From: Vombatus ursinus
Lineage: Eukaryota > Chordata > Mammalia > Diprotodontia > Vombatidae
Length of the DNA: 64,000 nt
Direction of reading: 5' to 3'
Assembly: GCF_900497805.2 (NCBI RefSeq)
Contig: NW_020945064.1
Coordinates: 5,161,900-5,225,899 of the forward strand
Part shown: piece by piece, positions 11,395 through 28,879 of the stretch
How the letters are laid out: each line of letters begins with the position of its first letter
Numbering within the stretch: the first letter of the stretch is position 1
The notes under the pieces: model-generated
What the model was told of the DNA's origin: nothing
The model's database searches: none
What the model saw: only the letters and a program-made list of their open reading frames with translations
Position numbers and translations under genes: made by a program

Positions 11395-11742
11395 GTTGTT
11401 GCTGTTGTTGTCATTTTTTAGCCGTGGCCGCTCACTGTTGACCTCATTTGGAGTTTTCTTGGCAGACATACTGCAGTTAAATATAAATATTATTCAGTCA
11501 TTTTTCAATCATGTCCAACTCTTTGTTACTCCATTTGGGGTTTTCTTGACAAAGGATGCTGGAGTGATTTGCCACTTCCTTCTCCAGTTCATTTTACAGA
11601 TGAGGAAATTGAGGCAAACAGGGTTAAGTGACTTGCCCAGGGTGATACAACTAGTGTCTGAGGCTGGATTTGAACTCAGCGAGATGAGTCTTTCTGACTC
11701 AACGCCCAGAACTCTAAGCACTATGGCGCCCCCTAGCGGCTG
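11395..11742 (-). repeat. MAR1-type SINE (11487-11742) next to a partial copy (11395-11480)
   Basis: Two tails in tandem (gagttttcttggcagacata, then ggggttttcttgacaaagga), but only the second continues through CORE and head (ctatggcgccccctagcg). The first copy is truncated. Confidence 0.72.
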
Positions 11743-11759
11743 CTTTGCCTAGTTAAGTG

Positions 11760-12730
11760 AAATCAAATGACTCCCATCCTTCTATCTTCTAATCCCTGGT
11801 GGTCCTGTCTTCCTTTCTCTTGGTGATGCTGCGACCATCCTGTGGGTACCTGGAATCTTAGGATTCCCCCCTTATCCTTTTCCATCTCCACTGGTGACCC
11901 ATATCCCATTCACAATGACCCTTTGGCTAGCTGTCAGCCTTCTTGATTTTTTCTGCTTGGTGACCCTAATATCCCCTTCCTTTTACAGTGACCCCCCCCC
12001 ACTCTAGTGTGACATTGGACGAGTCACAGCTTCTCTCTGGGCCGTCCTCTTTAAAATGGAGTGGCAGGACCAGATGCCCACTCTGGTCCATTTGAGCTCT
12101 GAATCTATGATCATCTTTCCTTTACAGGGGAAGGAAGGGCAAAACTGAGGTATCCAGCTGTTCTATATGGCATCTAAAAGGGGTGGCAGGGGACTGACCT
12201 GAACATGGATAGCTGCTCCAAGAAGTCTCTCTCATTGGTTTCAGGGTGAGTCCACCAACAAAAATCTAGATTCCTGCTGAGGTAGCCCTGCCATGTTCCA
12301 GAGCAGGGCTGGCAATTTTAATGTTGCCTGGCAACAAGATGGATCAGAGAGATGGACTTCCAGAACAACCCACTCTACCACATACGAATTAAATCCACTT
12401 TCAAGCATTTACGCAGCTCAAGGGATTGTATGAATTTCCTGGGTTAATGGATTTGGGTTTTCAAGGCTGTCACTTTCCTCCCTCCCCACCCCTTTTCCCC
12501 TTGCTTTTCCTATTTTCTTTGTACTTTTCCTCATCCACTTTCCACTGCCCCTGTCTGTACCAAACCTCTACCTAACAAGTGATTTGCTCCTCCCCAACCG
12601 TAATTCATTTGCAGATGATTAAAATGAGACAATGCCATTTACTAATACATACTGTCTGGTGCCAAAAATATACCTTTGATGATCTGTTAACCTGATACTA
12701 ATATTAGACATAATTTGCCACCACAATCCA
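11760..12730. other. No gene recognised
   Basis: Pyrimidine-rich, apparently single-copy or heavily decayed sequence without a convincing open frame, conserved motif or repeat. Confidence 0.35.
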
Positions 12731-12787
12731 ACTAAGGATGAGAAAAGAAGCAACCTTTCTCACATTAATCCCTTCTGTGCACTCTAC

Positions 12788-12870
12788 AACAGGCAGCCAG
12801 GCAGTCAACAAGCATTTATTAAGTATTTACCGTGTGCCAGGCACTGTGCTAAACACTGGAGATACAAAGA
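12788..12870 (-). repeat. L2 3' tip
   Basis: aagcatttattaagtattta followed by ccgtgtgccaggcactgtgc, the reverse complement of the L2 terminus. Confidence 0.65.
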
Positions 12871-12949
12871 AAGATAAAGATAGACAGAACATTTATTATG
12901 TGCTAAGCATCGTGTTAAGAGCTAAGGACTGCAATTACAAGCAAACCAA

Positions 12950-13306
12950 TTTGGAATGATGCCCCAAAAGCTATTAAACCATGCATACCCTTTGACCCAG
13001 CAATACTGCTACTAGACCTACACACCAAATAGATCAAAGAAAGAGGAAAAGGATCCAAAAGGACAAAAATATTTATAGCAGCTCTTTTTGTGATGGCAAA
13101 GGATTGGAAACTGAAGGGATGCCATCAATCGGAGAATGGCTGAATGAGTTATGTCATTTCAATGTGATGAAATCCTGCAGTGTTGTAATAAATTATGAAG
13201 GGGATGGTTTCAGAGGAACTAGGAAGACTTGTATGAACTGATGCAGAAAGAAGTGAGCAGAGCCAGGAGAACAATTTATATAACAAAACAATCAACTTCA
13301 AAAGAC
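12950..13306 (+). mobile_element. L1 3' part, abutting a HAL1
   Basis: Decayed ORF2 end (cctttgacccagcaatactg, atttatagcagctctttttg) and the start of the 3' UTR (gaactgatgcagaaagaagt). It stops at caaaagactta, where the HAL1 5' end begins. Confidence 0.75.
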
Positions 13307-13404
13307 TTAGGAAGGGGGGTGGAGCCAAGATGGCAGAGTAAAAGCAGTGACTTGCTTAAGCTCTCCCCCAAAGCCCTCCACATACCTATAAAAAATGGCT
13401 CTAG

Positions 13405-13553
13405 AAGCAGCTAGGTGATGCAGTGGATAGAGCACCGGCTCTGGATTCAGGAGGACCTGAGTTCAAATGTGACCTCAGACACATAACACTTACTAGCTGT
13501 GTGACCCTGGGCAAGTCACTTAACCCCATTGCCTAGCCAAAAAAAAAAAAAGG
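13405..13553 (+). repeat. Poly-A tRNA-type SINE inside the HAL1 5' UTR
   Basis: Head gcagctaggtgatgcagtgg, body, then poly-A. HAL1 sequence resumes after it (aacaaattctagagcagcag). Younger than the HAL1. Confidence 0.85.
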
Positions 13554-14339
13554 GAGGGGGGCACTAAACAAATTCTAGAGCAGCAGAACCCACAAAAAGA
13601 CAGAGTGAAACAAATTTCCAGCCCATAACAACCTGGATGGTTGATTGGAAAGGTCTGTTGCACCGGGGTGGGAGAGGAGCACAGTTCATTGTGGGTGCAC
13701 AGGCAAACCAGGTCTTAGTGAACCTGGAGCAGGCCACAGAAGACTGAAGCATGAGCAGCTGTTGCAGTTTCCAGACTTCTCAACCCACAAAAGCCAAAGA
13801 TAACTTAGAAGGTCAGTAGGAGAGGTCTGTTGGACTTTGGTGAGCTCAGTTTGGCCCCAGTCCCAGTGCAGCCCCAGCGAGATGGCTGCTTCTGGAGCTC
13901 TCAGCCCACAGATGGAGCAGAGATCGAGTGGCTGATCAGAGGGGGATTGCAGGGATCTCTTTGCTAGTCCTAAGACAGGATTCTCTTGCTTTGCCCGTGC
14001 TTGGATCTGAGTCACAGTCCTGGGTGGCGGTCCTGGGGCAAGGAGGAGTGCTGGCATGGTGGAGCTTATGGTGGTGGTGGAGAGGAAATACTCCTCACAA
14101 TTCCAAAGCAGAAAAGAGTGTTTGTGGTCACTTGTAGACTAGAGCACAGGCCAGGAAAGGAGTAAATACTTTGCCTTTGATCATAACACCTTGGAAGAAT
14201 TGAAAAATTATAGGTCCCTAGAAATATTTCTGAAAACAGCTGCACAAAATCCCTGAAGCTTGGGACAGTACATTCTTCACACTGGAAGCAGAGCCTTTCC
14301 TTAACAAAGAGTTTAATAGTCAAGTAACTGACTGGGAAC

Positions 14340-15442
14340 ATGAGCAAACAGAGCCAAAAAAAAAGTCAGACCATAGAATCTTACTTTGGTGACAAAGAAG
14401 ATCAAAACATATGCCCAGAAGAAGACAACAAAGTCAAAGCTCCTACATCCAAAGCCTCCAAGAAAAATATGAATCAGTCCCAGACCATGGAGGAGCTCAA
14501 AAAGGATTTTGAGAAGCAAGTAAGAGAAGTAGAGGAAAAATTGGGAAGAGAAATGAGAGTGACACAAGAAAATCATGAAAAACAAATCAACAGCTTGCTA
14601 GAGGAGATCCAAAAAAATACTGAAGAAAATAATACCTTAAAAAACAGACTAACCCAAATGGCAAAAGAGGTCCAAAAAGCCAATGAGGAGAAGAATGCCT
14701 TAAGATGAAGAATTGGCCAAATGGAAAAGGGAGTCCAAAAGCTGACTGAAGAAAATACTTCCTTAAAAATTAGAATGGAGCAAATCAAAGCTAATGACTT
14801 TATGAGAAATCAAGACATTATAAAACAAAATCAAAAGAATGAAAAAATAGAAGACAATGTGAAAAATCTTACTGGAAAAACAACCGACCTGGAAAATAGA
14901 TCCAAGAGAGAGAACTTAAAAATTTTGCACTATCTGAAAGCCATGACCAAAAAAAGAGACTAGACATCATCTTTCAAGAAATTGTCAAGGAAAACTGCCC
15001 TGATATTCTAGAACCAGGTAAAATAGAAATGGAAAGAATCCACCAATCACCTCCTGAAAGAGATCCCCAAAGGAAAACTCCTAGGAATATTATAGCCAAA
15101 TTCGAGAGTTTCCAGGTCAAGGAGAAAATATTGCAAGCAGCCAGAAAGAAACAATTCAAATATTGTGGAAACACAATCAGGATAACACAAGATTTAGCAA
15201 CTTCTACATTAAGGCACCAGAGGGCTTGGAATATGATATTACAGAGGTCAAAGGAACTAGGATTACAACCAAGAATCACCTACCCAGCAAAACTGAATAT
15301 AATCCTTTAGGGGGAAAAATGGATATTCAATGAAATAGAAGACTTTCAAGCATTCTTGATGAAAAGACCAGAGCTGAATAGAAAATTTGACTTTCAAATA
15401 CAAGAGAAGTATGAAGAGGTAAACAGGAAAGAGAAATCATAA
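14340..15442 (+). pseudogene. HAL1/L1 ORF1 remnant (RNA-binding ORF1p)
   Basis: About 367 codons. The N-terminal half is coiled coil (heptads in MEELKKDFEKQVREVEEKLG and further Leu/Glu repeats), the family's trimerisation region; the C-terminal half shows RENLKI, RKTPRNIIAKF, KILQAARKKQ and PRITYPAKL, matching the RRM and CTD of L1 ORF1p. In-frame stops and one frameshift show it is no longer coding. Confidence 0.85.
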
Positions 15443-16133
15443 GTGACTTATTAAAGTTGAACTGTTTACATTCCTAAATGGAAAGATGATATTTGTAACT
15501 CATGAGACCTTTCTCAGTATTAGGGTAGTAGGAAGGAATATATATAGATAGAGGGGCACAGGGTGAGTTAAAGATGAAGGGATGATATCTAAAAAATAAA
15601 ATTAAGGGTTGAGAGAGGATTGTACAGGGAGAAAGAGAAAGGGAGAGGTAGAATGGGGTAAATTATCTCACATGATAGAGGGAAGAAAAAACTTTTACTG
15701 TGGAGGGGAAGTGGGGGGAGGTAAGAGGGAATGAATGAATCTTACTCTCACTGGATTTGGCTTAAGGAGGGAATAACATACACACTCAATTGGGTATGGA
15801 AATCTATCTTACCCTACGGGAAAATAGGAGGGAAGGGGATAAGAGAGGGGAAGATGATAGAAGGAAGGGCAGATTGGAGGAGGGGGTAATTAGAAGGAAA
15901 CACTTTTGAGGAGGGACAGGGTCAAAGGAGAGAAAGAATAAATGGGGGGTGGGATAGGATAAAGGGAAATATAGTTAGTTTTTTACAACATGGCTATTAT
16001 GGAAGTGTTTTGCATGACTACATATGTATAACCTGTATTGAGTCACTTGCCTTCTCAATGAGGGCAGGTGGGCAGGAAGGAAGGGAGAGAATTTGGAATT
16101 TGTTTTAAAAACAAATTTTAAAAATTATTTTTA

Positions 16134-16270
16134 GAGGCAGCTAGGTGGCGCAGTGGATAAAGCACCAGCCCTGGAGTCAGGAGGACCTGAGTTCAAATCC
16201 GGGCCTCAGACCAAACACTTGACACTTAGTAGCTGTGTGACCCTGGGCAAGTCATTTAACCCAAATTGCA
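16134..16270 (+). repeat. Poly-A-type SINE at the HAL1 3' end
   Basis: Head gaggcagctaggtggcgcag to catttaacccaaattgc, with little A tail. It separates the HAL1 from the next L1 3' end. Confidence 0.8.
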
Positions 16271-17045
16271 AGCAAGATGGTTTCAGAAAAACCTGGGAAG
16301 GCTATATGAACTGATACAAAATAGAATCAGGAAAACGTTAAACATTACACATATTAACAGAAATATTGTAATGATGATCAATTGTGAAAACTTGGCTGCT
16401 CTGATCAATACAATGATCCAAGACAATTCCAAAGGACCCAAGGTGAAGAATACTACCCACCTCCAGAGAGAGAACTGATGAAAGGTCTGAGTACCAACTG
16501 AAGCATATTTTTTTCACCTTATTTTCTTGTTTGCTTGTTTGTTTCACAACACGGCTAATATTGAAATAAGTTTTGCGTGACTTCATAGGTATAACTGACA
16601 TCATATTGTTTGTCTTCTCAATGGGTGGGGGAGAGGTAGGAGGAAGAGAATTTGGAATTCAAAATTTTCTAAAAACGAATGTTAAAAATAAATGTGGGGT
16701 AGCTAGGTAGCACAGTAGACAAAGCTCCAACCTTGGAGTCAGAAGGACCTAAGTTCAAATCTGACTTCAGACCCATGATACTTACTAGCCGTGTGACCCT
16801 AGGCAAGTCACTTAACCCTGATTGCCTCACCCCATCAAAAAAAGACAAAAATAAATGAATGTAGAAATGTTTTGTATGACTGCACATGTGTGACCTATAT
16901 GAATATTGCTTGCCTTCTCAATGAAGAGCAGAGGGGAGGAAGGAAGTAGAGAATTTGGAACTAAACATTTTTTAAAATTAATTTTAAAAATAGTTTTTAC
17001 ACATAATTGGGGGGAAATAAAATATTAAATTTTTTAAAATGAATG
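16271..17045 (+). mobile_element. L1 3' UTR copies interrupted by a SINE
   Basis: 16271-16694 is an L1 3' UTR (tttcagaaaaacctgggaag to aatttggaattcaaaa) and 16855-17045 is a second stretch of the same region. Between them is a SINE at 16695-16847 with 11-bp duplications aaaaataaatg. Confidence 0.7.
16695..16847 (+). repeat. Poly-A tRNA-type SINE
   Basis: Head tagctaggtagcacagtaga, body to ttaaccctgattgcctcacc. Target-site duplication aaaaataaatg on both sides. Confidence 0.85.
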
Positions 17046-17714
17046 AATGGATAACTAAATGGCCAAAATGAAGCCTAAAAAAAAAAAGAAAGAGAGGGAG
17101 AAAGTGGTATGGCAGTCTGGGCCCCAGCCAGATAAAGCAAATCCTAACTAAGAGAAATGAGAGACCCAGGAGTGGAGGGAGACCAAGTTTGCAGTGGGGA
17201 GGCGGTAGAGATGACTGTCAGAGTAGATGGGGTAGGCTGTTTCCACCATCAAGATGTTCACATTCTAAGGGAGGAAACAACACGCAAATAACTATGTACA
17301 TATAAAATACATAGAGCATATTATACTGGATAGAGCATTAGCCTTGGATTGGGAAACCCTGGGCCTCACACTGACTGCCTGTGTAACCTTGAGCAAATAA
17401 TTTCCCAATGGTTCAGGAAACTCTGTGGAGGGAGTTTTGGCAGTGGGCATCTTCCACATCCAATGAAACGAGATCCAGATTAAAAAAAGAAAAAGAAAAA
17501 AAAAACATTTCCCCTTGATTTTCCTGCCTCTGCTCATTTGTTTACACTGTTCCCTATACCTGGAATCCTTCTTTCCCCCTGTTGATTTCCTATCCCTCCT
17601 TTAAAGTAGAGTGACTTAAATCCTACATTCCCAGGAAGCTTTCCTGAGTTAGTAATGAACTTCCCCCTTACTCCTCAAGGCATTTGCTTTGCAGTTCTCT
17701 GAAGCACTTATGGA

Positions 17715-17960
17715 AATCAATAAATCAGTCCTCAAACATTTATCAATCACCTACTATATGCGGTGCACCATTCTAGGCCTTGGGAATACAAGTACCAAAA
17801 AATGAATCAGATAAGTTTGCATTCTGATGGGGAAGATGACTAGGCCATAAAGGGGCACATGCAGAAAAAATATGAAGAAAATAAATGCAGGGTTGTTAAA
17901 TGCAGGGTAGTTGGGCGGGGAGGGCACTAGCAGATAGAGGGAGCAGGGATTAGAGGAAAT
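17715..17960 (-). repeat. L2 3' region
   Basis: atcaatcacctactatatgc and tgcattctgatggggaagat are the reverse of the L2 3' terminus and 3' UTR. Confidence 0.55.
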
Positions 17961-18029
17961 TTTCTCTCAAAGAAAAAGGATTCAGTGAATCAGACATAAG
18001 GAAGGAGTGCATTTCCCCCAGGCATGGAG

Positions 18030-18078
18030 GATAGCTGAATAAATGAATGGATGGATGGATGGATAAATGAATGAATAA
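18030..18078. repeat. (GGAT)n/(GAAT)n microsatellite
   Basis: Tandem tetranucleotides atggatggatggatggat, then aatgaatgaat. Confidence 0.85.
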
Positions 18079-18264
18079 AAAAGTGGATAAAGAAAGACAT
18101 AAACAAAATAGAGCCTAAAAGAAGTGATGTGGAAATCTGGAGGAATAGAGAAAGGGGATGGGAACATGTGTGTGTGAAGAACAGAGAGAAGATAAATTTG
18201 ACTAAATCAGAGTGCAGGAGAGAGAATGATGTACAATGAGGCTGGAAAGACAGGCCACCAGGAG

Positions 18265-18615
18265 CAATAATAACAATAATAATAGCTAGCATTGACATAG
18301 TCCTTACTGTGTCAGGCACTTGACAAATATCATATTTTGATCCTCACAACTACCCTGCAAGGTAGGTGCTATTACTATTCTCACCTTACAGTTGATGAAA
18401 TTGAGGCAGACAGAAGTGACTTGCCCACAGTCCTACAGCTAATAATAATAACAATAATAATAATAATAACAATAACAATAGCTAACATTTATATAGCACT
18501 ATGTGCCAGGCACTGTAGAATTATTATCTCATTGAACCTTACCACAACCCTGGGAGGTAGGTGACATTATTATCCCCATTTTACAGATGAGGAAACTGAG
18601 GCAAATAGGGTTTAA
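18265..18615 (-). repeat. Two MIR copies separated by an (AAT/AAC)n run
   Basis: Each copy shows the minus-strand MIR order: tgccaggcactg or gtgtcaggcactt, ctcacaactaccctgcaagg or cacaaccctgggaggtaggt, then gaggaaactgagg-like core. The AAT-rich run at about 18440-18480 is probably the tail of the second copy. Confidence 0.65.
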
Positions 18616-19319
18616 GGTATAGGAACAACAAACTCTCTAGGTGTTGCTCATGGAGCATTCTGCAGTTGCTTCTAATTTCTAGAACACCTAAGAAAGCTGA
18701 TGTCAGTTTTAGGGGTTTTGCCCATTGTTAGCCATCAAGACTGCTGGTAGAAAATTCCTTATCACCAAGCCAACAGTCCCATTACCATTGTCAGGAGAAA
18801 ATCCTGAGCAGAACTCTTTGGTGCAATACTGTAATCAGATGACATCAGCATGTGGATTTTAAAAGTCAAATCTGGACCATGGTTCATTTGCACATTGATG
18901 ACACCAATCTTTTTTTTTTGACAATTTTTAATATTGTTTTAATCTATTCAATATTGAGGCAAATCTTGCCTTTAATATTAGCAATTTCCAGAGACCGTCC
19001 TAGGCAACTGCAGAATTACTACCTTGTAGGCATAATTTAAATAACTTGCCTTTATATATGGAAATGCCTCTCCTCTATCCTATCCTCCCACCTTTAGATT
19101 GGTAGCATACATTCATAGACTGAAAGAAACTTTTTTTTTTTTGGCTCAATCACAATACAATCACAGAATCAAAAAGACTTGGGGCTGGGAGGGAACTTAA
19201 CCAGATAAGGACACTGAGAGGCCCTGCCTACTGAGATGTGATTTTTCCAAGGTTGCAAAGATTTTTTAAAAAAGCTGTTTTGTTACTATTTTTTCTTTTG
19301 ACATCTTCATGTATCCTTT

Positions 19320-19415
19320 TCTCCTTCCCCTCCCCAGTAAGCTAGGCTAGTGAACTCTTTTTGTATCCCCATCACTTAGCACAGTGCCCAGCACACAGAA
19401 GGGGCTTAATTGGCT
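19320..19415 (+). repeat. L2 3' tip
   Basis: tttttgtatccccatcactt followed by agcacagtgcccagcacac, the L2 terminal signature. Confidence 0.6.
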
Positions 19416-19439
19416 AAGCTTTGAACAAATAAAAAAAAA

Positions 19440-20210
19440 AAACAGCTCAGCAAAGCCAAGCAACAGGACTGCATCTGACAGCTTAGGCAGGTGTGGCAGT
19501 ATCCCGCAGCCCCACATCTTCAAAGGGAGGGCAGAGTAGCTATGTATTTAATAGTACACACAAGATATGAGCTGAAGGCTGGTCACCGATGCCAGTGTTC
19601 TGTCCAGCACACCTGTTAACATCAAGCTTAAACCAAAGCCTCAGCTTTACTTGCAGCTTAGTCTATTTTGGGATTTGGGTCTCCAGAATTTAGCCCGGTT
19701 ACATCCATCACATCCTAAGGAATCCATCAACACTCATTCAGGGTCATAGCCACTTACTGAAGGCCAATTCCCTTTGGACTCCCATCTTGACTTTGGTCTT
19801 TAGCTGTAGGCCCTGAAGAAACATAAGCTCCTTGAGAGATCCTATAACCTCAGCAGTTACTAAACTGCACTTTGTAGACCCTTTTTAAAAGGGCATAGTA
19901 CTGATTTTAAAATGTCAGTGGGAGAACCAAATGGATAATAGAGGGAGTGTCTATCTGGGGATATTTCCTATCAGATTGGACCCCTCTGGACCCAGAAACC
20001 TCATCATTGCATAAGTTGGCATGCCTCATCAGCAGCCTCTGCCCCAGGGCTCCTCTGAATTGAGGGTTGACAATTCACCCAACCTCCATTTGAGGGCACC
20101 CAAACTAGCCATCTCTTCCTTTTCCATCCAGTTGCACTTTTGGGCTTTGTCATCATACCCTAGCACCAGTTGTCTTCGTTTTCCTTCCACCTCCAGACCA
20201 AGTCCCATTG
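19440..20210. other. No gene recognised
   Basis: Apparently single-copy or decayed sequence between L2 pieces. Open frames on both strands (20021-20347, 20029-20373) overlap each other and show no domain. Confidence 0.35.
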
Positions 20211-20214
20211 CTCT

Positions 20215-20352
20215 TAGGTTTCCTTTTCTAAATTGTCTTCCCCATTTAAATGTCAGGTCTTTGAGGAGAAAGAACTGTATTCGTATGTGTATCCCCAAAC
20301 ACTTTGAAGAGCGTCTGGGACGTAGGTACTTAATGTTCATTGAATGACTGGG
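20215..20352 (+). repeat. L2 3' tip
   Basis: tttgaggagaaagaactgta to acttaatgttcattgaatga is a diverged L2 terminus. Confidence 0.5.
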
Positions 20353-20354
20353 GA

Positions 20355-21145
20355 AAAGGAGACAAGTCAACAATTCCCTTGCGTGTCTTTCCCCCCTCCC
20401 ATTTCTTCCAGTAAAACCTTTACCAAGATTCTTCCAAAGGACTCACACCAGCCCCACCTAGTGGTAAGATGCATTTCTTCTCACAAATCAAGTGCTTCAG
20501 GGCCAAATATTCCCAGTATCAAAGTCCTTAACACTTCGAAATCAATTATATTTCTACAATATGTCATAATAAAAAACTGAGTAAGATTCTGCAATCTCTT
20601 GCTGATGACTCAGTCATTTGCATAAGTCACTAGGCATCAACGCAGTTTTGTAAACCTATCACAAGTATTGCTATAGGTGGTAACAAAAAAAATAAGTGTG
20701 CAGTGGGCACACAAAATCACTGGTAAGAGAAGTATAAATGAAGGTTAAGAGGGTTCACCCATAGCCTGCAAACTGGCAAGAAACAAGTCAATGTTTAGAG
20801 ACATGGTTAGAGTGGCACATGAGTGGAGCCCAACTGGCTCAAACTTTCTGAAGATCAATTTGCAGTTACACAAGAAAAACGACTAGACTATAGCAATTAC
20901 AGGAACAGGAATATATCCTAAGGAAGTCAGAAATAAAGGTTCAGGATATACAATCATAGTACTATTTCTTGGAAGAACTGATGTGCGTTCTCAACTGGTA
21001 ACAGCAGAAAAAACTAGCACACCAGTAACTGATACTGTACAATACAATCAATGAGGATTCAGGAAAACTTTAGCTATGCAGCATGAAATAAGCCTAACTC
21101 CCTCCCAAAATTCAAGTCAACACCAATGTACAATAAAAAGATCCA
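20355..21145. other. Intergenic stretch, no gene recognised
   Basis: No supported exon, RNA gene or clear repeat. Parts of 20820-21110 vaguely resemble decayed LINE 3' sequence. This is where CPNE7 might be expected to begin by human synteny, but no copine exon was seen. Confidence 0.35.
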
Positions 21146-21146
21146 G

Positions 21147-21270
21147 GGGCAGTTAGGTGGTGCAGCGGAGTCAGGAGGACCTGAGTTCAAATACAGCCTC
21201 AGACACCTGACACTAGTTGTGTGACCCTGGGCAAGTCACTTAAACCTCACCAAAAAGAAAAAAAAAATCA
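21147..21270 (+). repeat. Poly-A tRNA-type SINE, shortened body
   Basis: aggggcagttaggtggtgca to cacttaaacctcaccaa and an A-rich tail. It has a deletion in the head. Confidence 0.78.
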
Positions 21271-21279
21271 ATAGGTCAA

Positions 21280-22105
21280 CTGAACTAAAGACTCTGGAGA
21301 ACATTTAGAGAAAACCTTCCCACCTCACAAGAGGAAAGTAGCGCTTACAGCTACTGATTGATGTGTTCCTAAAGAGGGGTGCGGCAGCAGATAGAGCACT
21401 GAAGAAACATGGGTCCGGATGGGGAATGACCTAAATGGAATGCAGGTAAAAGTTGGTCTGGCTACTTAATGGGGGTGGGGGGAAGCACCTCAACAATGAG
21501 TGATGAGCTCTACTGCCAAAGTTAGCTCTGTGAGTTTCTCCAGGCTACAGTGGATATAGTAGAGCTAGGAAGGTTCCAAAGGGTCATGTATTATTATAAC
21601 AGGGGTGTGTTAAGAACCCCAAACCTTCCTTTTACTTAGGGTTAGGTGAGAGAAGCCTCATTGGGTGGTTGAGTGGCTGTTTTAAAATAAAAATAATCTG
21701 TGGCAAAACCAAGGTACCCAATCACTGAATTAAGCGGTGAAGAAAATCTTCAGGACAGAATGCAAGACAGGTCATGTCCATCAAGGCAGTTAAGGCACTC
21801 AATGGAAACAGAGGAGAACAGCTAGAGAATGAATCGACATCAACCTCTAAGCTGGCCAATAGGAAGAGAGCTGGACCAAGGGCCCAGGCACTGCCTTCAA
21901 GACCCAAGCCTATGTTATGTCAGCAGTCTTTGTATGGACCACAGTAGCTAGAGCGAATGGCCTCAAGCGCCCATCCATACCTATTCAGGCTCCACGAGAG
22001 CCAACTTGCTCTCATCTCAGCCTTGGGACTTGCTAGGACTCGTTGACCCAGAAAGACTGGCTTTTTAATCCCTCTCCAGCTCTTTACAGCTGATCCAAGA
22101 CAACG
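21280..22105. other. Intergenic, immediately downstream of RPL13
   Basis: No repeat family or coding segment recognised between the last SINE and the RPL13 3' end. Confidence 0.35.
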
Positions 22106-22109
22106 TCAG

Positions 22110-28357
<6,248 letters not shown>

Positions 28358-28450
28358 CGGCGTCGCGAAGCACGCTGGGATAGCGGTGATTTCAGCCTAT
28401 CAGAGCCCCCGGCGCTTTCCAGCCAATCGGAGCTGCAAGTGGGGGCGGAA
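28358..28450 (-). promoter_or_regulatory. RPL13: RPL13 core promoter with CCAAT box and GC box
   Basis: Upstream of the inferred start lie an inverted CCAAT box (agccaatcgg, 28421-28430, about -65 to -73) and a GC box (gggggcgg, 28441-28448, about -84 to -91), typical NF-Y and Sp1 sites. The minus-strand motif tcccagcgtgc near 28371-28381 resembles part of a ZNF143 site. No TATA box is seen, as expected for a CpG-island TOP gene. Binding is inferred from motifs only. Confidence 0.55.
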
Positions 28451-28879
28451 ACGCGTAGCAAGGGCAAAGGGGTTCTGCAGCCTACTGGATAAAGTTATTT
28501 TTCCCTTCACAGAAATGGCGCGAACCTTAAAGGTACATGACTTCATTTTTCTCCACTACCCCAGCAATTAAACTTGAAATCACCAAAGTAATGTGGTTAG
28601 CGTTATTTCCTGTTGGTTGTACCTTGCAGGTGCGAAAAATCACAAATTCTCCTGCATTCGGAACGTGTCCCAAAAAACTATAACCAACTAGTGAAAAGAA
28701 CTTCCTTTGTGGCAGTAAGCAATTAATTTCATTTCTGTGCTCGCCCGGTCTCACCCACTCTCTTCTCACCTGTTAGCAATGGAAAAAGGCTCAGCTGGCT
28801 CGCGGAACCCCTAAGGGTGAACTTTGCGGGGCAGCAGTGGTAACAGTAGATGGAGGTCAGCTCAAGGCAGACGACCTGG

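Larger units (their letters stand above)
13308..16133 (+). mobile_element. HAL1 (half-L1) LINE, near full length, ORF1 only
   Basis: Starts with an L1-type 5' end (gtggagccaagatggcagag) and about 1 kb of 5' UTR. ORF1 opens at 14340 (MSKQSQKKSQTIESYFGDKE) with a long Glu/Lys coiled coil, then an RRM/C-terminal part with RKTPRNIIAKFESFQVKEKI and LGLQPRITYPAKL, ending near 15442. ORF1 is broken by an in-frame TGA at 14706-14708, a frameshift between about 14940 and 15029, and a TAG at 15308-15310. No ORF2 follows: the sequence passes directly into a purine-rich 3' UTR of about 690 nt. That ORF1-only plan is known for HAL1, which borrow L1 enzymes. A SINE sits in the 5' UTR (13405-13553) and another at the 3' end. 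Confidence 0.82.

Noticed and set aside
1-22100. CPNE7 exons, expected by human synteny downstream of RPL13
   Set aside because: No copine-like C2 or vWA coding segment found on the minus strand; the gene probably lies beyond the left edge.
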